From: Ceratothoa steindachneri
Lineage: Eukaryota; Arthropoda; Malacostraca; Isopoda; Cymothoidae
Assembly: GCA_963969495.1 (NCBI GenBank)
Contig: OZ018321.1
Span: 135,719,315-135,783,314 of the forward strand
DNA: 64,000 nt
Direction: 5' to 3'
The notes below the pieces were generated by a model. It worked only from the letters and a program-made list of their open reading frames with translations. It had not been told where the DNA came from and did no database searches. Shown in pieces: positions 1 through 11,811 of the stretch (its first letter is position 1; every line of letters begins with the position of its first letter). A program made the translations under genes and the position numbers.

Positions 1-690
1 AAGATTATTAGATTACTGTCGTTAAGAAGATTATCTCGTTTGCAATTCCCTTTTTAAATTAAATTCACCAAGTCTTGTCTTTCCAAAATTAAATACTTCG
101 TGTTGAATATATATAGACTACTAGTCACCTGCAAAGTATCTTCGTGACGTGCCGCTTGCCCCGTTAATAGGCCAATATTAGAATAAAGTATTTTTTTCCG
201 TCGTCCTTCTTTACCTCGATTAACCCTGAAACCTTCGCTAAGCCTGGCCAAAATAAGAACTTAGTGAAGAAATCATCTTTGGAGTTAGATACTTAATTTC
301 CCATTTATAGGTTGGCTACCCCCATAAATTGGTAATCAACTAACACACACACACACCTAGAGATGAACATTCAAACAACGATATTTGTTCATGCCACAAC
401 ACCATTTTTTTATCGGATAAAAGAGAAATACTTGAACAAGAGAGAACTTTCTACCCTCATTTTCAAAACCCTTCTTTACACCAAAGATATTTTTTCCGGC
501 CATAAAACCATTTTTTCATCAGATGAAGGCGAAATACTCGAACCGGAGGGAGCTTCGTACCCTCATTTGCAAAGGCCTCATTGTGTGGGGTGGATAACAA
601 TGAACTCGACAACAGAAGCTCATGCCACGGATGATTCTAGGCCACACCCTCTATAAAATATAAGCATATATATATATATATATATATATA
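1..690. repeat. ~0.7 kb dispersed/tandem repeat, unit 1
   Basis: The opening motif (aagattattagattactgtc) recurs at 728, and most of the following 600 bases recur, diverged, in 728-885 and 3224-3550. Unit 1 is uninterrupted and preserves the site (TTAA at 164-167) where unit 2 received a piggyBac element. It also holds an internal diverged duplication: the block around 392-465 (accatttttttatcgg, then taccctcat) recurs around 500-570. Short open frames inside show no recognisable protein. The repeat family is unidentified. Confidence 0.75.
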
Positions 691-692
691 TT
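668..692. repeat. (TA)n microsatellite
   Basis: A short alternating TA run near the end of repeat unit 1, just before the start of unit 2. Confidence 0.9.
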
Positions 693-905
693 CGGAGCAG
701 TTGAGTTAGAATAATTAATGTATTATCAAGATTATTAGATTACTGTCGTTAAGAAGATTATCTCGTTCTCGTTCCCCCTTTTAAATTCACCAAGTCTTGT
801 CGCTCTAGAATTAAATAGTTCGTGTTGAATATATTTAGACTGCTAGTCACCTGCAAAGTATCTTCGTGAAGTGCCGCTTGCCCCGTTAACCTTTACGATA
901 CCAAG

Positions 906-954
906 AGCCTCAAAAGAGGCTGGGCGTCAAAATACCCAGCGACTCAATTGAGTC
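906..954. other. subterminal hairpin-forming motifs of the piggyBac element
   Basis: Just inside the left end lie a short inverted repeat (AGCCTC/GAGGCT, 906-921), a second near-inverted block (gggcgtc..tacccagc) and a perfect 14 bp palindrome, GACTCAATTGAGTC (941-954). Subterminal palindromes are plausible transposase-binding sites, but that role is inference. Confidence 0.5.
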
Positions 955-1061
955 TGGCATGTTTTTAGGCCTAAATATCTTCCTTTTGTTCAGGTAACGG
1001 TAAATAGATATTACACGCATTTTTAAATTGTGGTAATTAGTTTTTTGATATTAATTAAAAA

Positions 1062-2707
1062 ATGGCTAACCCTTCTGAAATTTTGGATATCTACTATGTA
1101 CTTGATTCCGATTTAGAATTAACAAACTCATCCGATAACGAATTAGATCCAATTATTCCTGAAAATTAACAAATTGATGAAACGTGGCAACGCTGTCTTG
1201 ACTTCTTCCCTCCCCCCCCCCCCCAATATCATATTTCATGACTCTCATTCGGGAATTCGAGCGCACATGGGTTTTAAATCGGAAAGTAAACCTCACACAT
1301 ATTTTGAAGCATTTTTTAATCATGAAATCGTAGCAGATTTATGCATGGAAACAAATCGCTATTATGAACAAAGTTCAGAAACACCCTTCTCCCCTTCATC
1401 TAACGCTCATAGATGGAGTAATTTAACTGTAAGCGAGCTTTACGTTTTTATTGGCCTTACCATACTAATGGCTCATGTGAAAAAACATAAATTAGCTGAC
1501 TACTGGTCAACTGATGCCTTTATTGAAACTTCCATTTTCAGGAAATTTATGTCAAAGAATAGATATCAGTTAATCTTAAGGTTTCTTCACTTTTCTGACA
1601 ACTCGGTTGGAGGAATAAGAAGGACAATTTGGAAAATAGGACGTTTTTTTCATTCATTGAAAGACAAATTCTAAAGGGCATTTGTCCCCTTCCAAAAACT
1701 AGTGATAGACGAATCCCTCGTTTTATTTAAGGGTCGTCTGTCATTCAAACAATACAACCCTTCGAAAAGACATCGCTTTGGCCTCAAACTTTTTGTTTTG
1801 TGCGATTGTGAGACGAAAATAATATTTGATATGTTACTTTACACAGGAAAAACCACAGATGTTGTTCCTAATGATCCATTAGGAATATCGGGGGCAATTG
1901 TGAAAAGACTAATTGAACCATATTTAAGATTAGGGCATATTTTATATACAGACAATTGGTACACAAGCCCTTCTTTGTGCTCTTACCTTCTTGATCATAA
2001 TACGGGGCTTTGTGGGACAGTTAAAAGCAACCGCAAAAATATGCTTAAGTTAGACAAGGCAGTAACTAAAGGTACTGTTGAACTGCACAAAAAAATGGAA
2101 TGTTAGCAATTCGATAAGCGTGAAGTTTTGATTATTACCTCCGTACACAGAGGCAAATCAGTAAACTCGGGGAAAAAAAATCATAGAACAGGAGAAGAAA
2201 TAAAAAACCGGATGCAATAATGGATTATAATATAAATATGCGTTTAATTTACAAATCAGATATGATGATCAGTTCTGTTAAATGTCTTAGAAAATCCATC
2301 AAATGGTACAAAAGGCTTTTTTACCGACTTGTTGATGTGTCCATGCTCAATGCATATAACATGCATTTGATGAATTTAGATTGTACACAAAAAGGCTTTC
2401 TTTCAAAGAATTTTCACTGGAAGTAATAAAACAATTACTTGACAGACATTATTCTGATGCTTCAAACCAAATGTGTACTCGGCCCTCGGTAAATTCCTTT
2501 GATAGACTACAAGGAATCGGTTTTTCAGAAAAACATTATATCGCTTCAATGCCAAATGTAGGCGAACGGAAATCGGCTCAAAGACAATGTTATGTTTGTG
2601 CTAAAAAACATAGTAGAAAACGAACAACATTATGGTGCAAGCATTGTCAAGTGCCACTGTGTATGGAGCCCTGCTTTTCTGAATACCATACAATCCAAGA
2701 GATGTGA
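1062..2707 (+). pseudogene. piggyBac transposase (PGBD-like), broken
   Basis: An ATG at 1062 opens an acidic N-terminus that stops at ~1169. The frame resumes after a poly-C run (about 1208-1223), continues to 1674, restarts at about 1690-2106, and is then shifted again through 2220-2426 and 2381-2707. Family landmarks in order: the N-terminal DDE_Tnp_1_7 region (HDSHSGIRAHMGF, YFEAFFNHEIV, about 1240-1670), the first catalytic Asp in VIDESLVLFKGRLSFK (~1702), and the second in LYTDNWYTSPSL (~1945). The region of the third reads NMRLIYKSDMM (~2235), where a Tyr stands in the expected Asp column. A C-terminal cysteine-rich domain follows (CYVCAKKH, CKHCQVPLC, about 2590-2700). The combined length is near a full transposase. 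At least four disruptions make it a pseudogene. The family call is firm; the exact subfamily is not resolved. Confidence 0.92.
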
Positions 2708-3550
2708 AAGCTAACCATGTATAAACAGTGTCTGTATATTTGTGTACACCAATAAATACATACTAAATTTTATACTTTAACCCTAAAAAAAACTAAAAAG
2801 TAGAACGCCTATTATATTTTCGTTCAATTATCTGTGAACTTATTGAAAAATTTCTTTAGTTATAAAAGATTTGTTTTATGTACATTACTGCGTTCAAATT
2901 CTAAAGGAATGTCTGCGGTGAGTGAGATCTCGTACAGTGTAACCTACTTGGTGGAAGATTTGGGGAGAGAAGACGAAAAACAATGCGTTGTTGTCAAATG
3001 TTACACCGAACAAAAACGAGGCCATTTAAATGATGATTTAAAGCTCATCTTGTAATTCAATTTCTGGAAGAGAGGTAAGATAAATATTTACATATTTTAT
3101 ATATTCTTTATTACTAAAAAGTTTTCTTTTCAAAGAAACTAATTTTAAATGAGTTTTTAAAATAAAAAAATTGGGGTAATGAACGAGGTTCGAGTTTTTA
3201 AGGCGTGGTATTTGACGGGTTAATAGGTTAATATTAGAATAAAGTATATTTTTCCGTCGACCTTCTTTACCTTGATTTACCCTGAGATCTTCGATAAGCC
3301 TAGCCAAAATAAGAACACAGTCAAGAAATCATCTTTCGAGTCAGATACTTAATTCAACTTCCTATAGGTTGGCTACCCCCATAAATTGGGAACTAACTAA
3401 CACAAACACACTCATAGATAAACGTTCAAACAAAGATATTCGTTCCTGCCACAACACCATTTTTTTATCGGTTGAAGGAGAAATACTTGAACCGAAAACA
3501 ACTTCGTACCCTCATTCGCACAAACCTCCTTTACACCAAAGAGAAATTTA

Positions 3551-5190
3551 TCATCCTGTAGAAATTATACACTTAAGCAAACAAGAGTCGAAAACCTTTT
3601 CGTTAATTTATGCCATATGATCGCAGATAGACCAAAAGGCTTGGTAGAGCAGTCTTTGTGCTATTAGGGGTTTAAAATGAATCTGCAATGGGTTCAGGGG
3701 GGTGATTATTGTGTAAATATAAGTTTTTAATTGCGGAAGAAAACACTCATACTATCTATTTATACATTCATTTCGTCCGATTGCATAAATCGACACCTTT
3801 TGATTTTATTATGGGACGATTCAAGAGAACATTTTAGGATATGGAAACGATTAAATTTAGAACCTATAATCTCCTATTTTGCATATCGAGGTTTCTGAAA
3901 GGATATGCGATATAGCATCTAATGTTCGATTTGTTCATATGAAGACATTATCACAGTAGATCGGTTCTCCTTGATAGAACGTGAACAGAAGTGGGGATAA
4001 AACTTCTTCAAGCTAAAGATGGCTCAAGACACAATCTTTGAGAATACTTTTATTCATGCCCACATCAGTGAAAAAACTGCCCAAAGAAATGGAAATTCAC
4101 GAAATGGAAAAAGGTTATTTTTCTTACAATTTCCTTTATTAGGACACTATGAACTATTAGCGTGCAATTCCTGAAAAAAATACTTTATCTATAAAAATAT
4201 TAACGAGTAAAAATATACTTTAAAAGTAATTTTTTTGCTAAGTTTGAGGAAGAAGACTACAACATTTGTACTGAGTGCATTAAATATTGCATTCAAGATG
4301 TTTCCATTCTTCTCTCTAAATTTTGAGCAATTTAAGTGTTTTTTTGATCGACCGATTTAACATTGACTCATACAATCGTAAAGAGAATCGCCTTGCTGTG
4401 TTAAAGGTATATAAAGACGTCTTCTTGCAAGAAAGATCGATCGCAGTTATCGATAGTTAAAGAACCAAAAATAGAATTATTAGTTTCCTTTACCTGGGAA
4501 AAGTACAAGTATCAGCAACTACTCAAGTACAGATATAAAATAGATTGCCTACATCAAACGCTAAGTACCCTATTACATAATTTCGGATGCAATATTAGGC
4601 AATTGTGAGTGGAATATCAATGAAGAGCTTGGATAATATTTGCATGGGGAGAATAACTACGCTAATGGTAATTGTTATAGTTGACTACTCTGCATTCTTT
4701 CTTAAGTATGATGCATCACCATTTGAACTTAAATTTTCTAATGTGAATTATAACATTACCTATATAAACGGAAAGAAAGGGGAAAGGCAATTTGAATTAG
4801 ACCTATCTGACCACGCGGATTAAGTTTCTTCATGAGATTTTTACTCGATAAATAAAGGTATATGGTGCAATTGGAGTGGACAGAGGATTTTGTTTACAGA
4901 TCAACAATTTTTCAAAAAATAAAAATATTTATTGTATTACCCTAGATCAGGCTAATAGTAATACTTGCTTGGTGGAGGTTCCAATCCGATTCAAAAGGGT
5001 ACATTATCAATACAGTTACAGTTTAAATCTCTAATAATAGGGTCAGTCTTCCTTTTGATATATGCAGAGTTTTAGTCTGTCATTAAGATAAATAAGTCTA
5101 AGAACGTATTGATATACTCTTAAAAAGTGAACGGAATAAAAATAGAACTAAGGTATCGAGATAAATCTAGAAGTTTAGTTTTTTATTGAT
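3551..5190. other. AT-rich stretch, no gene recognised
   Basis: Only short open frames occur, for example 4605-4823 on the plus strand (72 codons, no recognised motif). A Polinton-like protease remnant starts just downstream, so part of this stretch could be decayed sequence of the same element, but I see no second Polinton domain. Confidence 0.5.
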
Positions 5191-5195
5191 GTTTT

Positions 5196-5432
5196 GTGAG
5201 AGGCAATCATTTATGTCAGCCTATAATACTCCCAGCAGTTTATAGGATTAATTCGGACAACAACTACCGACGTGGATCGCATTGGGTAGCTGTTATTGTA
5301 GAAAAAAAAATAGTATTATATTTTTATCATATGTATTGGGTTCCCTCCCGAGTGATGTTCATATTCATAAAATCCCTTCAGTTACTTTCAGACCTATGCG
5401 GTTTATTTGGCATTTATTTCAAAGCCGTATGA
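5196..5432 (+). pseudogene. adenain/Ulp1-like cysteine protease remnant, probably Maverick/Polinton
   Basis: The open frame has no ATG; its first codon is GTG. The translation contains LPAVYRINSDNNY, then RGSHWVAVIVE with the catalytic-His-type SHW context. Next comes an aromatic YFYHMYWVPS where the family has an acidic YFDSxGxPP. It ends in LQLLSDLCGLFGIYF, matching the QxxxSxxCGxxCxxF block that carries the nucleophile Cys. This order and spacing fit adenoviral-protease-like (C5/C48) peptidases encoded by Maverick/Polinton elements. The acidic residue of the triad appears lost (Asp to Tyr) and the second Cys of CGxxC is Gly, so it is decayed. No polymerase B, integrase or capsid gene is visible nearby. 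It could also come from a related DNA virus or a host SENP-like gene. Identification is by motif reading only. Confidence 0.5.
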
Positions 5433-5594
5433 CAAGTGGTAAATCGTATCGAAATTTTCTATAACAATATTTTTGCTATAATGATCAAAGAAACGAACAA
5501 ATTGTACTAAGTTAGGTTTGTAAAATAAAAAGAAATCAATATTATACGCTGAATAAATATTCAATAATAATTATAAATGTATATTCTTACAAGT

Positions 5595-6240
<646 letters not shown>

Positions 6241-6561
6241 TCGCTATTGAGTTCTTTCACTTATATATTATGTAGTATCATGTAATCTGTAATGTACCAT
6301 GCAAGTAAATCATTCAGATTATCCTGTGTTTTGTTTTTTAAGATGTAATGATCTGTAGAAATAAATCATATGAGAATTTAGATGTGAAATGAATCACTCT
6401 ACCAACCGTAATTTTTAAAACAGTTTAGGTGGGTTCACAATCCAAATGCTCTTACTATTTATTGTTGTAAACATAGACCTAATTTGCAAAGAGGTCGATG
6501 GTCAAAATCAGGAACACATAAAAAATGGAATGTTTAAAAAATGCCAAAAACTGCTTACTTT

Positions 6562-6682
6562 GCTCGCAAGTTCGTAAAAATGAGGGTAAAATGAGGCATG
6601 GAATTGCTTTGCTCGCAAGTTCGTACAACTAAAAGGAAAAGGACTTGAAGCACCCTACGCTTGCAAGTTTGTACAAATAATT
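6562..6682 (+). repeat. ~49 bp degenerate repeat, three copies
   Basis: The phrase gctcgcaagttcgta recurs at about 6563 and 6612, and as gcttgcaagtttgta at about 6659, a spacing near 48-49 bases. The rest of each unit is only loosely conserved. Confidence 0.6.
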
Positions 6683-6689
6683 GGAAGGA

Positions 6690-9207
6690 GATTGCGGATC
6701 GGAGGGAGTGTGGGGAAGGATGTGAAAGGAGAGGAACTGAGTTGGGTTGTTGGGAGGATCCTTTCTGGAGTTAAACAAATAACCGACTTCACTCAAAAAA
6801 ATTCGCTACCGTGACCAAAATGGCGGACTCGAAATTAGTGCGACAAGATGGCTGACTTAGCATTTGTTTTCCAATACTAGTACTACTGATGTAATCTCAG
6901 AACTTAATTATATGCATAGGTACATTAAATCTATGCATAAGTTAGTTGCAGTTCTAAATTATGCTAAATGGGGATAAGGGGTAGGTCACAAAGTATTAAT
7001 AATGTACTTTCATTCTTCAAATTTATGACATTCATTTCATTAACAAATCTAGCTATTTCAGTAACGAACTGGGTATCAATTTACTTTTAGAATGTCAATG
7101 TTGAGAGTCAGTTATATTTATTTGTACTCTTAAACATCTCATATGTTGCTGATAAGATTCATAAAAACTACTACGTCAGCAATACGTTCCCCACCAAGTT
7201 TTTTAAGGTCGATTGTTGCCCACTCTTTCCGGGGAGGTTGGCCATCTTTTCTGCGCATAGGTGCGTGCAAAATTTCTGTTTGATTTACTGGGGGAATTCT
7301 TCTTCATTTATAGTGAGGTTAGCTGTGTTTTATAGTGACCATTGCTATCACATAATTCACGACAAATCTTCTTAAATCTTTCAATCGATTTTAATCTGGT
7401 ATGGTTTTCCCTCTTTTTAATCTTCATTATTTTTAATATTTTTTATTGGTTCATTGTTTTTAGAGTTTATTTTACTAAATATTTATTATATGTCATCCCC
7501 TATATTTCTTTTCAATAAACTTGATGAGTTCAGTACATTAAATTCTCTCTCTAGTTATTTCATTTCATCTCATAAAACGCCTCTGTGTCAAAATATCTTT
7601 TCACTGCCACAATATTTGCTTTAGATAATCTTATTGTAAAATAGTTTATTTTATATTATTGTAACTGTTTTCTAAATGATTCTTCGTATATATCCAGATC
7701 TTTCTTTCACGAATTCTCCATACAAAGTCTCTTCAGAGTATATACTCTACTCCTCTCCTACGCAAAAAATAATCGCCAGGTGAGCTCTTAAAATAAAAAA
7801 ATATCCTATACAAAAAAGGTACAATCGCTTACCATTTCCTACTCTGTGGGTGTATGGGGAGCATTTTTAGTATCGTTTCAGAATTTGAGCTAAGAAATTG
7901 TATAGAAGCTGCTTAAGGAAAATTAATTGAAGACAAGAATATAATTTCTGGTAGTACTAACGGTATTCTTGTTAGTCCACTGCTATTTCTATTATATAAA
8001 CAGAATATTCATTTATGCTAAGAAAACCATTTGTTGTTTATAAAGTTGGTGCTTTCTTTTATGGATCATTCCTATCTTCTTCAAATTTACGAATCTAGGA
8101 AATTCATTAATTAGATCCGTGTATATTTACTTCTCGCATGCTACGGTATAAAGCCCTTTGTATTCATTAGTATTTTAAAAGAACTCTAACATTGTTTTCT
8201 TGAAGTTTTGTACCTGCTGTCACCAAGCTATGGATTCAGCCTTTTAGTTATGTCGTTGAAAATATTGAGCTTCAAAAGTTCAAATTGGAGTCCAATGCAT
8301 TTTTGTTGAACAGGAAAACGTAGAAAACCTTAAGTTAGTGGGCTATCTTGTTTTTGGTTGTTTTTATTCTTTATCTTTTGTTTTATTGATTTCTTTTTTC
8401 AAACTGTCCTAGGTATGAGTATTCTCATATTACTAGAGAATTTGAGCGTAAGTTCTAATAAGTTTTTTTATCTTTTCCAAGTGCATTTTCTTGGTTATTT
8501 TCCTCTTTGCAAAGTGCATTTCCTGTCCGCCATTAAAATAACGAAAATATTTCTTGTGGTTTCGAGGCAAATAATATCATCTCTTCTCATATCAAAATGA
8601 TATACATATTCTCTTTTAATTTTGTATCCACCTTTCTCCCACTAAAAACTCCTGAAAGTCTAGTAAAGTACTATCCTGAACAATGTTGAGGGTTGAGATC
8701 CCACTGACTAATGCATTTTCTATTTGCATTTGATTGCTGACCGAATACCATCCTATATACATAAGTAGTAGAGAACGCCAATGCATCGTACATTAATTCT
8801 TTGATTCTATAATTCTATTAAAAGTCTATAGATGTTTAAGAGTAATTGACTTCTTCATAGTCTGTAAACGCAATATAAATAGACATTTCATATTCTTTTT
8901 TTGTTTTAACAAAATTTGATGCTGATAAGAGTGATTTAAACGAAGTTAGTTAAGACTTCATTTTGCTTTTCTTTAAAAAAATTCCACAAATCAAGTGACA
9001 TGTATATATTTCTTTGCCTTATCCATATTTTAAACATACGAGCTACTAGATTAGAGTTTATTCACTACTAGGCTAAATAAGTTGGATTGTTACGCTATCA
9101 TTCTAGGCGAATGTGATTTCACCAGAGTTATTAAGTTGAGGAATAAGTTCTTGCGTTGTTTTTTAATGTTATGTTGATTTAGGTTTTGTTGACGTGATTT
9201 GTGCACA
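6690..9207. other. AT-rich intergenic stretch, nothing recognised
   Basis: No open frame with recognisable motifs on either strand. The longest (8358-8600, plus) is a hydrophobic Phe/Leu/Ile-rich translation expected from T-rich DNA. No clear repeat structure was seen. Confidence 0.5.
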
Positions 9208-9396
9208 TACGAGGGGCAGGCAATAAGTTTTGCGAATCGGTAGGGAAAAACAGAGGAAAAGGGATGGCTCATTGTGGGCGTGGTAGGACAAGTTATGACA
9301 AGTCAGGACCTGCAGCCGCACGCTCCTGCCTTGTCTATTTAAGAAGCAGTAGCTGATCGCAGATCGTCAGTCACAAATTTTTTAATAATAGAAAAA

Positions 9397-9815
9397 GTTG
9401 AGCACCGCGCAGTGATCAAATTTTTGACCAAAGAAAGCAAGAATGCAAAAGAGATCCATGAACGCATGGTTGCAGTATACACCAACACCGCCCCTTCCTA
9501 TGCAACCATGGCTCGCCGGAATAGGGATTTACGCAATGGTCATGAGTCTTTTGAAGATGAGCCTCTTCCCGGATGCCCGTCAGACGTGACCGACGATGAC
9601 AATGTGGCCCGTGTGAAGAGGATGATCCTCGAAAATCAAAGGGTGGAGTTGAGCACCACGCAGTGATCAAATTTTTGACCAAAGAAAGCAAGAATGCAAA
9701 AGAGATCCATGAAGGCATGGTTGCAGTATACACCAACACCGCCCCTTCCTATGCAACCATGGCTCGCCGGAATAGGGAGTTACGCAATGGTCATGAGTCT
9801 TTTGAAGATGAGCCC
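9397..9815 (+). repeat. 251 bp tandem duplication inside mariner A
   Basis: The block starting gttgagcaccgcgcagtgatc at 9397 recurs at 9648 with a few substitutions, so the unit is 251 bp. The second copy is cut at 9815 by the LTR insertion and finishes at about 11609-11690. Because 251 is not a multiple of three, it shifts the transposase frame. Confidence 0.92.
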
Positions 9816-10163
9816 TGTAGGGGAATGGTCACTCCCCCCCCCCCCGTTCACTCGTGATGCAGTCCCAAGGCGGTTACCGCAACGACATCCGTCGAAGGCA
9901 TCGGCGGGTCAGTGCTTAACCACAGTGTGGCACAACTCGGTGCCATGTAAGACCCTAAAGGTCAAAAAGGTAAGATCTCCCCCAGGAGAGTGAGATCCAG
10001 TTTCACGTTGAACAAGAAATTGGAGACGGGTTTCTCCCAATCTCGATGGCTAACGAGGAGCCGATGTTTGACTTCGTGGGAAAGACCGTTTGGAAAAAGA
10101 ACTCTCCTGGTGCCGTCCTCAAGCCCCTCTCCCCCTTACCACTCCCCCAGTGGGGGTGCGAGG

Positions 10164-10171
10164 TATAAATG
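10164..10171 (+). promoter_or_regulatory. candidate TATA box in the nested LTR
   Basis: TATAAATG follows a GC-rich stretch (gtgcgagg) inside the LTR, as expected for an LTR promoter. The 3' LTR of the related full element has a similar gatataaata. Position and motif only. Confidence 0.4.
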
Positions 10172-10190
10172 AGGAACTCTGAGGAAAATC

Positions 10191-11100
10191 GAGGTAGTAT
10201 ACGTCAGTCTCTAGGTGACGAAGTCTTCGGATCAAACCGAACTACCGAGACTGGAGAGGTGGTTTAATTGGGTCGCCAGACCAAGAAGTACCCTGCAAGA
10301 GAGGCAGGGCTACCTACCTTAAGGGGCTAAGAAAAATCTCATCCTTGAGCTAAGTCTCTGGTTATCAAACCTAAGGATAAGTGAACTTTGGTAAGTTCGA
10401 CTTACTCTCGCCAGAGAGACTCCTCATATCCTGGTGCACCTTAAACACCAGGGGTATTCCTCGTCCTTGAGGAATTAAGAAGAAGAAGAGGTAGTATACG
10501 TCAGTCTCTAGGTGACGAAGTCCTCGGATCCACAACCGAGCTACCGAGACTGGAGAGGTAGAGTACTTGGCTCGCCAGACCAAGAAGTACCCTGCAAGAG
10601 AGGCAGGGCTACCTACCTTAAGGGGCTAAGAAAAAGCTCATCCTTGAGCTAAGTCCCTGGTTATCAAACCAAAGGATAAGTGAACTTTGGTAAGTTCGAC
10701 TTACTCTCGCCAGAGAGACTCCTCATATCCTGGTGCACCTTAAACACCAGGGGTATTCCTCGTCCTTGAGGAATTAAGAAAAGAAGAAGGAAAAGGCTCC
10801 CCCTCGAGCCCGTTATTCGGTGGCCACACCAAACGTTAAGTAATTTATTCTCGTCAGGGAAATCCCCCTCCGTTATCCTCGCCCGTGAAGAAGACCCTCC
10901 CCGAGTTCAGTCCTCGTCCATAAGGAAATAAGTAACGAAGGAGAAAAGCTCATCCTCGAGCTCGTTACTCGGTGATCACACCGCACTCCAAGTTAACTTG
11001 ATTTAAGAAACAAATTCGACTCACTCTCGCCAGAGAGACCACGACTGCCTAGGTGTTGCATAAAGCACCGTCTTGGTTCTCGTCCTTAAAGAACCCTTCC
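10191..11100 (+). repeat. 297 bp tandem duplication plus ~150 bp subrepeats in the LTR
   Basis: The block starting gaggtagtatacgtcagtct at 10191 recurs at 10488 (297 bp unit, very similar). Within and beyond it, a ~150 bp submotif recurs four times, at about 10330, 10627, 10797 and 10945. Its parts are agctcatcctygagct, then a ggttatca/ggtgatcacacc phrase, then ctctcgccagagaga, then ctcgtcctt. The later copies are more diverged. Confidence 0.8.
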
Positions 11101-11771
11101 TCCCCGGAAGAACGTGTGGACCCCCCAGCTGCTACCCTCGCCAAAACGACCGTGGAATTTCGCCCATCTACAACTGGACACACGGCTCGCGTCGTGAGTC
11201 AATAACATTTCTGAGGCCCTTTAAACTCCACATGAGTCCGTAAGCCTAATTCTTATATTATTGTTTTGTGTAGAGAAAACGTTAACCAAATTTTGGAGGG
11301 TAAACTAATTTAATTAATTCTTGTTTATAATAATATTTAGAGTATTGCTGTAGTTAATGTATAAAGGTTGTGTATTCAATGGTTAAAGATAAAATATAAG
11401 TTTATTTTGTGAATTAATGGGCGTTTCTTTTATATCCTTACGTGTTTGGTAACGGCTCTGTTCTTTAAGATATTCCGATATCAAAGTATATTAGACAGCT
11501 CTTAGCACTCTTAGAGATAGAACAAAAAGGAGGGGCATTCTACGACACTAAATAAAAGTGGTGTCAGGCAAGTAGGGTTTTTATCAGAAAGAATTCTACG
11601 ACAAGCCCCTTCCCGGATGCCAGTCAGACGTGACCAACGATGACAATGTGGCCCGTGTGAAGAGGATGATCCTCGAAAATCAAAGGGTGAAGGTCAAAGA
11701 AATAGAGCGAGAACTTGGAATATCATATGGAAGTGTTATCAACATCATCCACGACAATTTGGCATTGATCA

Positions 11772-11773
<2 letters not shown>

Positions 11774-11808
<35 letters not shown>
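11774..11808 (+). repeat. (CT)n microsatellite in mariner A
   Basis: A CT run of about 35 bases disrupts the transposase frame. The inverted mariner copy has ordinary coding sequence here (read as KVSARLVTRNLTPHD), so the run expanded after the copies split. Confidence 0.9.

Positions 11809-11811
<3 letters not shown>

Larger units (their letters stand above)
886..3223 (+). mobile_element. piggyBac-like DNA transposon inserted at TTAA
   Basis: TTAA sits at both ends (886-889 and 3220-3223), the target duplication typical of piggyBac. Unit 1 supplies the unoccupied site. The left end begins CCTTTACGATACCA; the right end, read on the minus strand, begins CCCGTCAAATACCA. This gives an imperfect ~14-16 bp terminal inverted repeat ending in a shared ATACCA. 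Inside is a broken transposase reading frame on the plus strand. Known for the family: precise TTAA cut-and-paste transposition. The element cannot be autonomous as it stands. Confidence 0.9.
728..3550. repeat. ~0.7 kb repeat, unit 2, split by piggyBac
   Basis: The left part (728-885) and right part (3224-3550) together match unit 1 with substitutions and small indels. For example, the block ggttggctacccccataaat occurs in both. The two parts join exactly at a TTAA, and everything between them (890-3219) is the piggyBac element. The match fades near 3550. Confidence 0.75.
9816..11603 (+). mobile_element. LTR-retrotransposon remnant (solo-LTR-like) nested in mariner A
   Basis: It begins TGTAGGGGAATGG and ends ATTCTACGACA, the TG...CA ends of an LTR. 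It is bounded by a perfect 5 bp target duplication AGCCC (9811-9815 and 11604-11608). The end sequence matches that of the full element at 21.9-29.5 kb (both ...ATTCTACGACA), so the two are related, though their 5' ends differ. A first ATTCTACGACA at about 11539-11549 is followed by AT-rich bases and TGGTGTCAG, the same primer-binding-site-like motif that follows the 5' LTR at 23280. The insertion is therefore probably one LTR, a few bases of leader and the last bases of the second LTR, left by an internal deletion. It is more GC-rich than the surroundings. Confidence 0.88.

Noticed and set aside
1206..1224. Poly-C run in the piggyBac transposase as a programmed frameshift site
   Set aside because: Homopolymer slippage or sequencing error explains it more simply, and the frame is broken at several other places.
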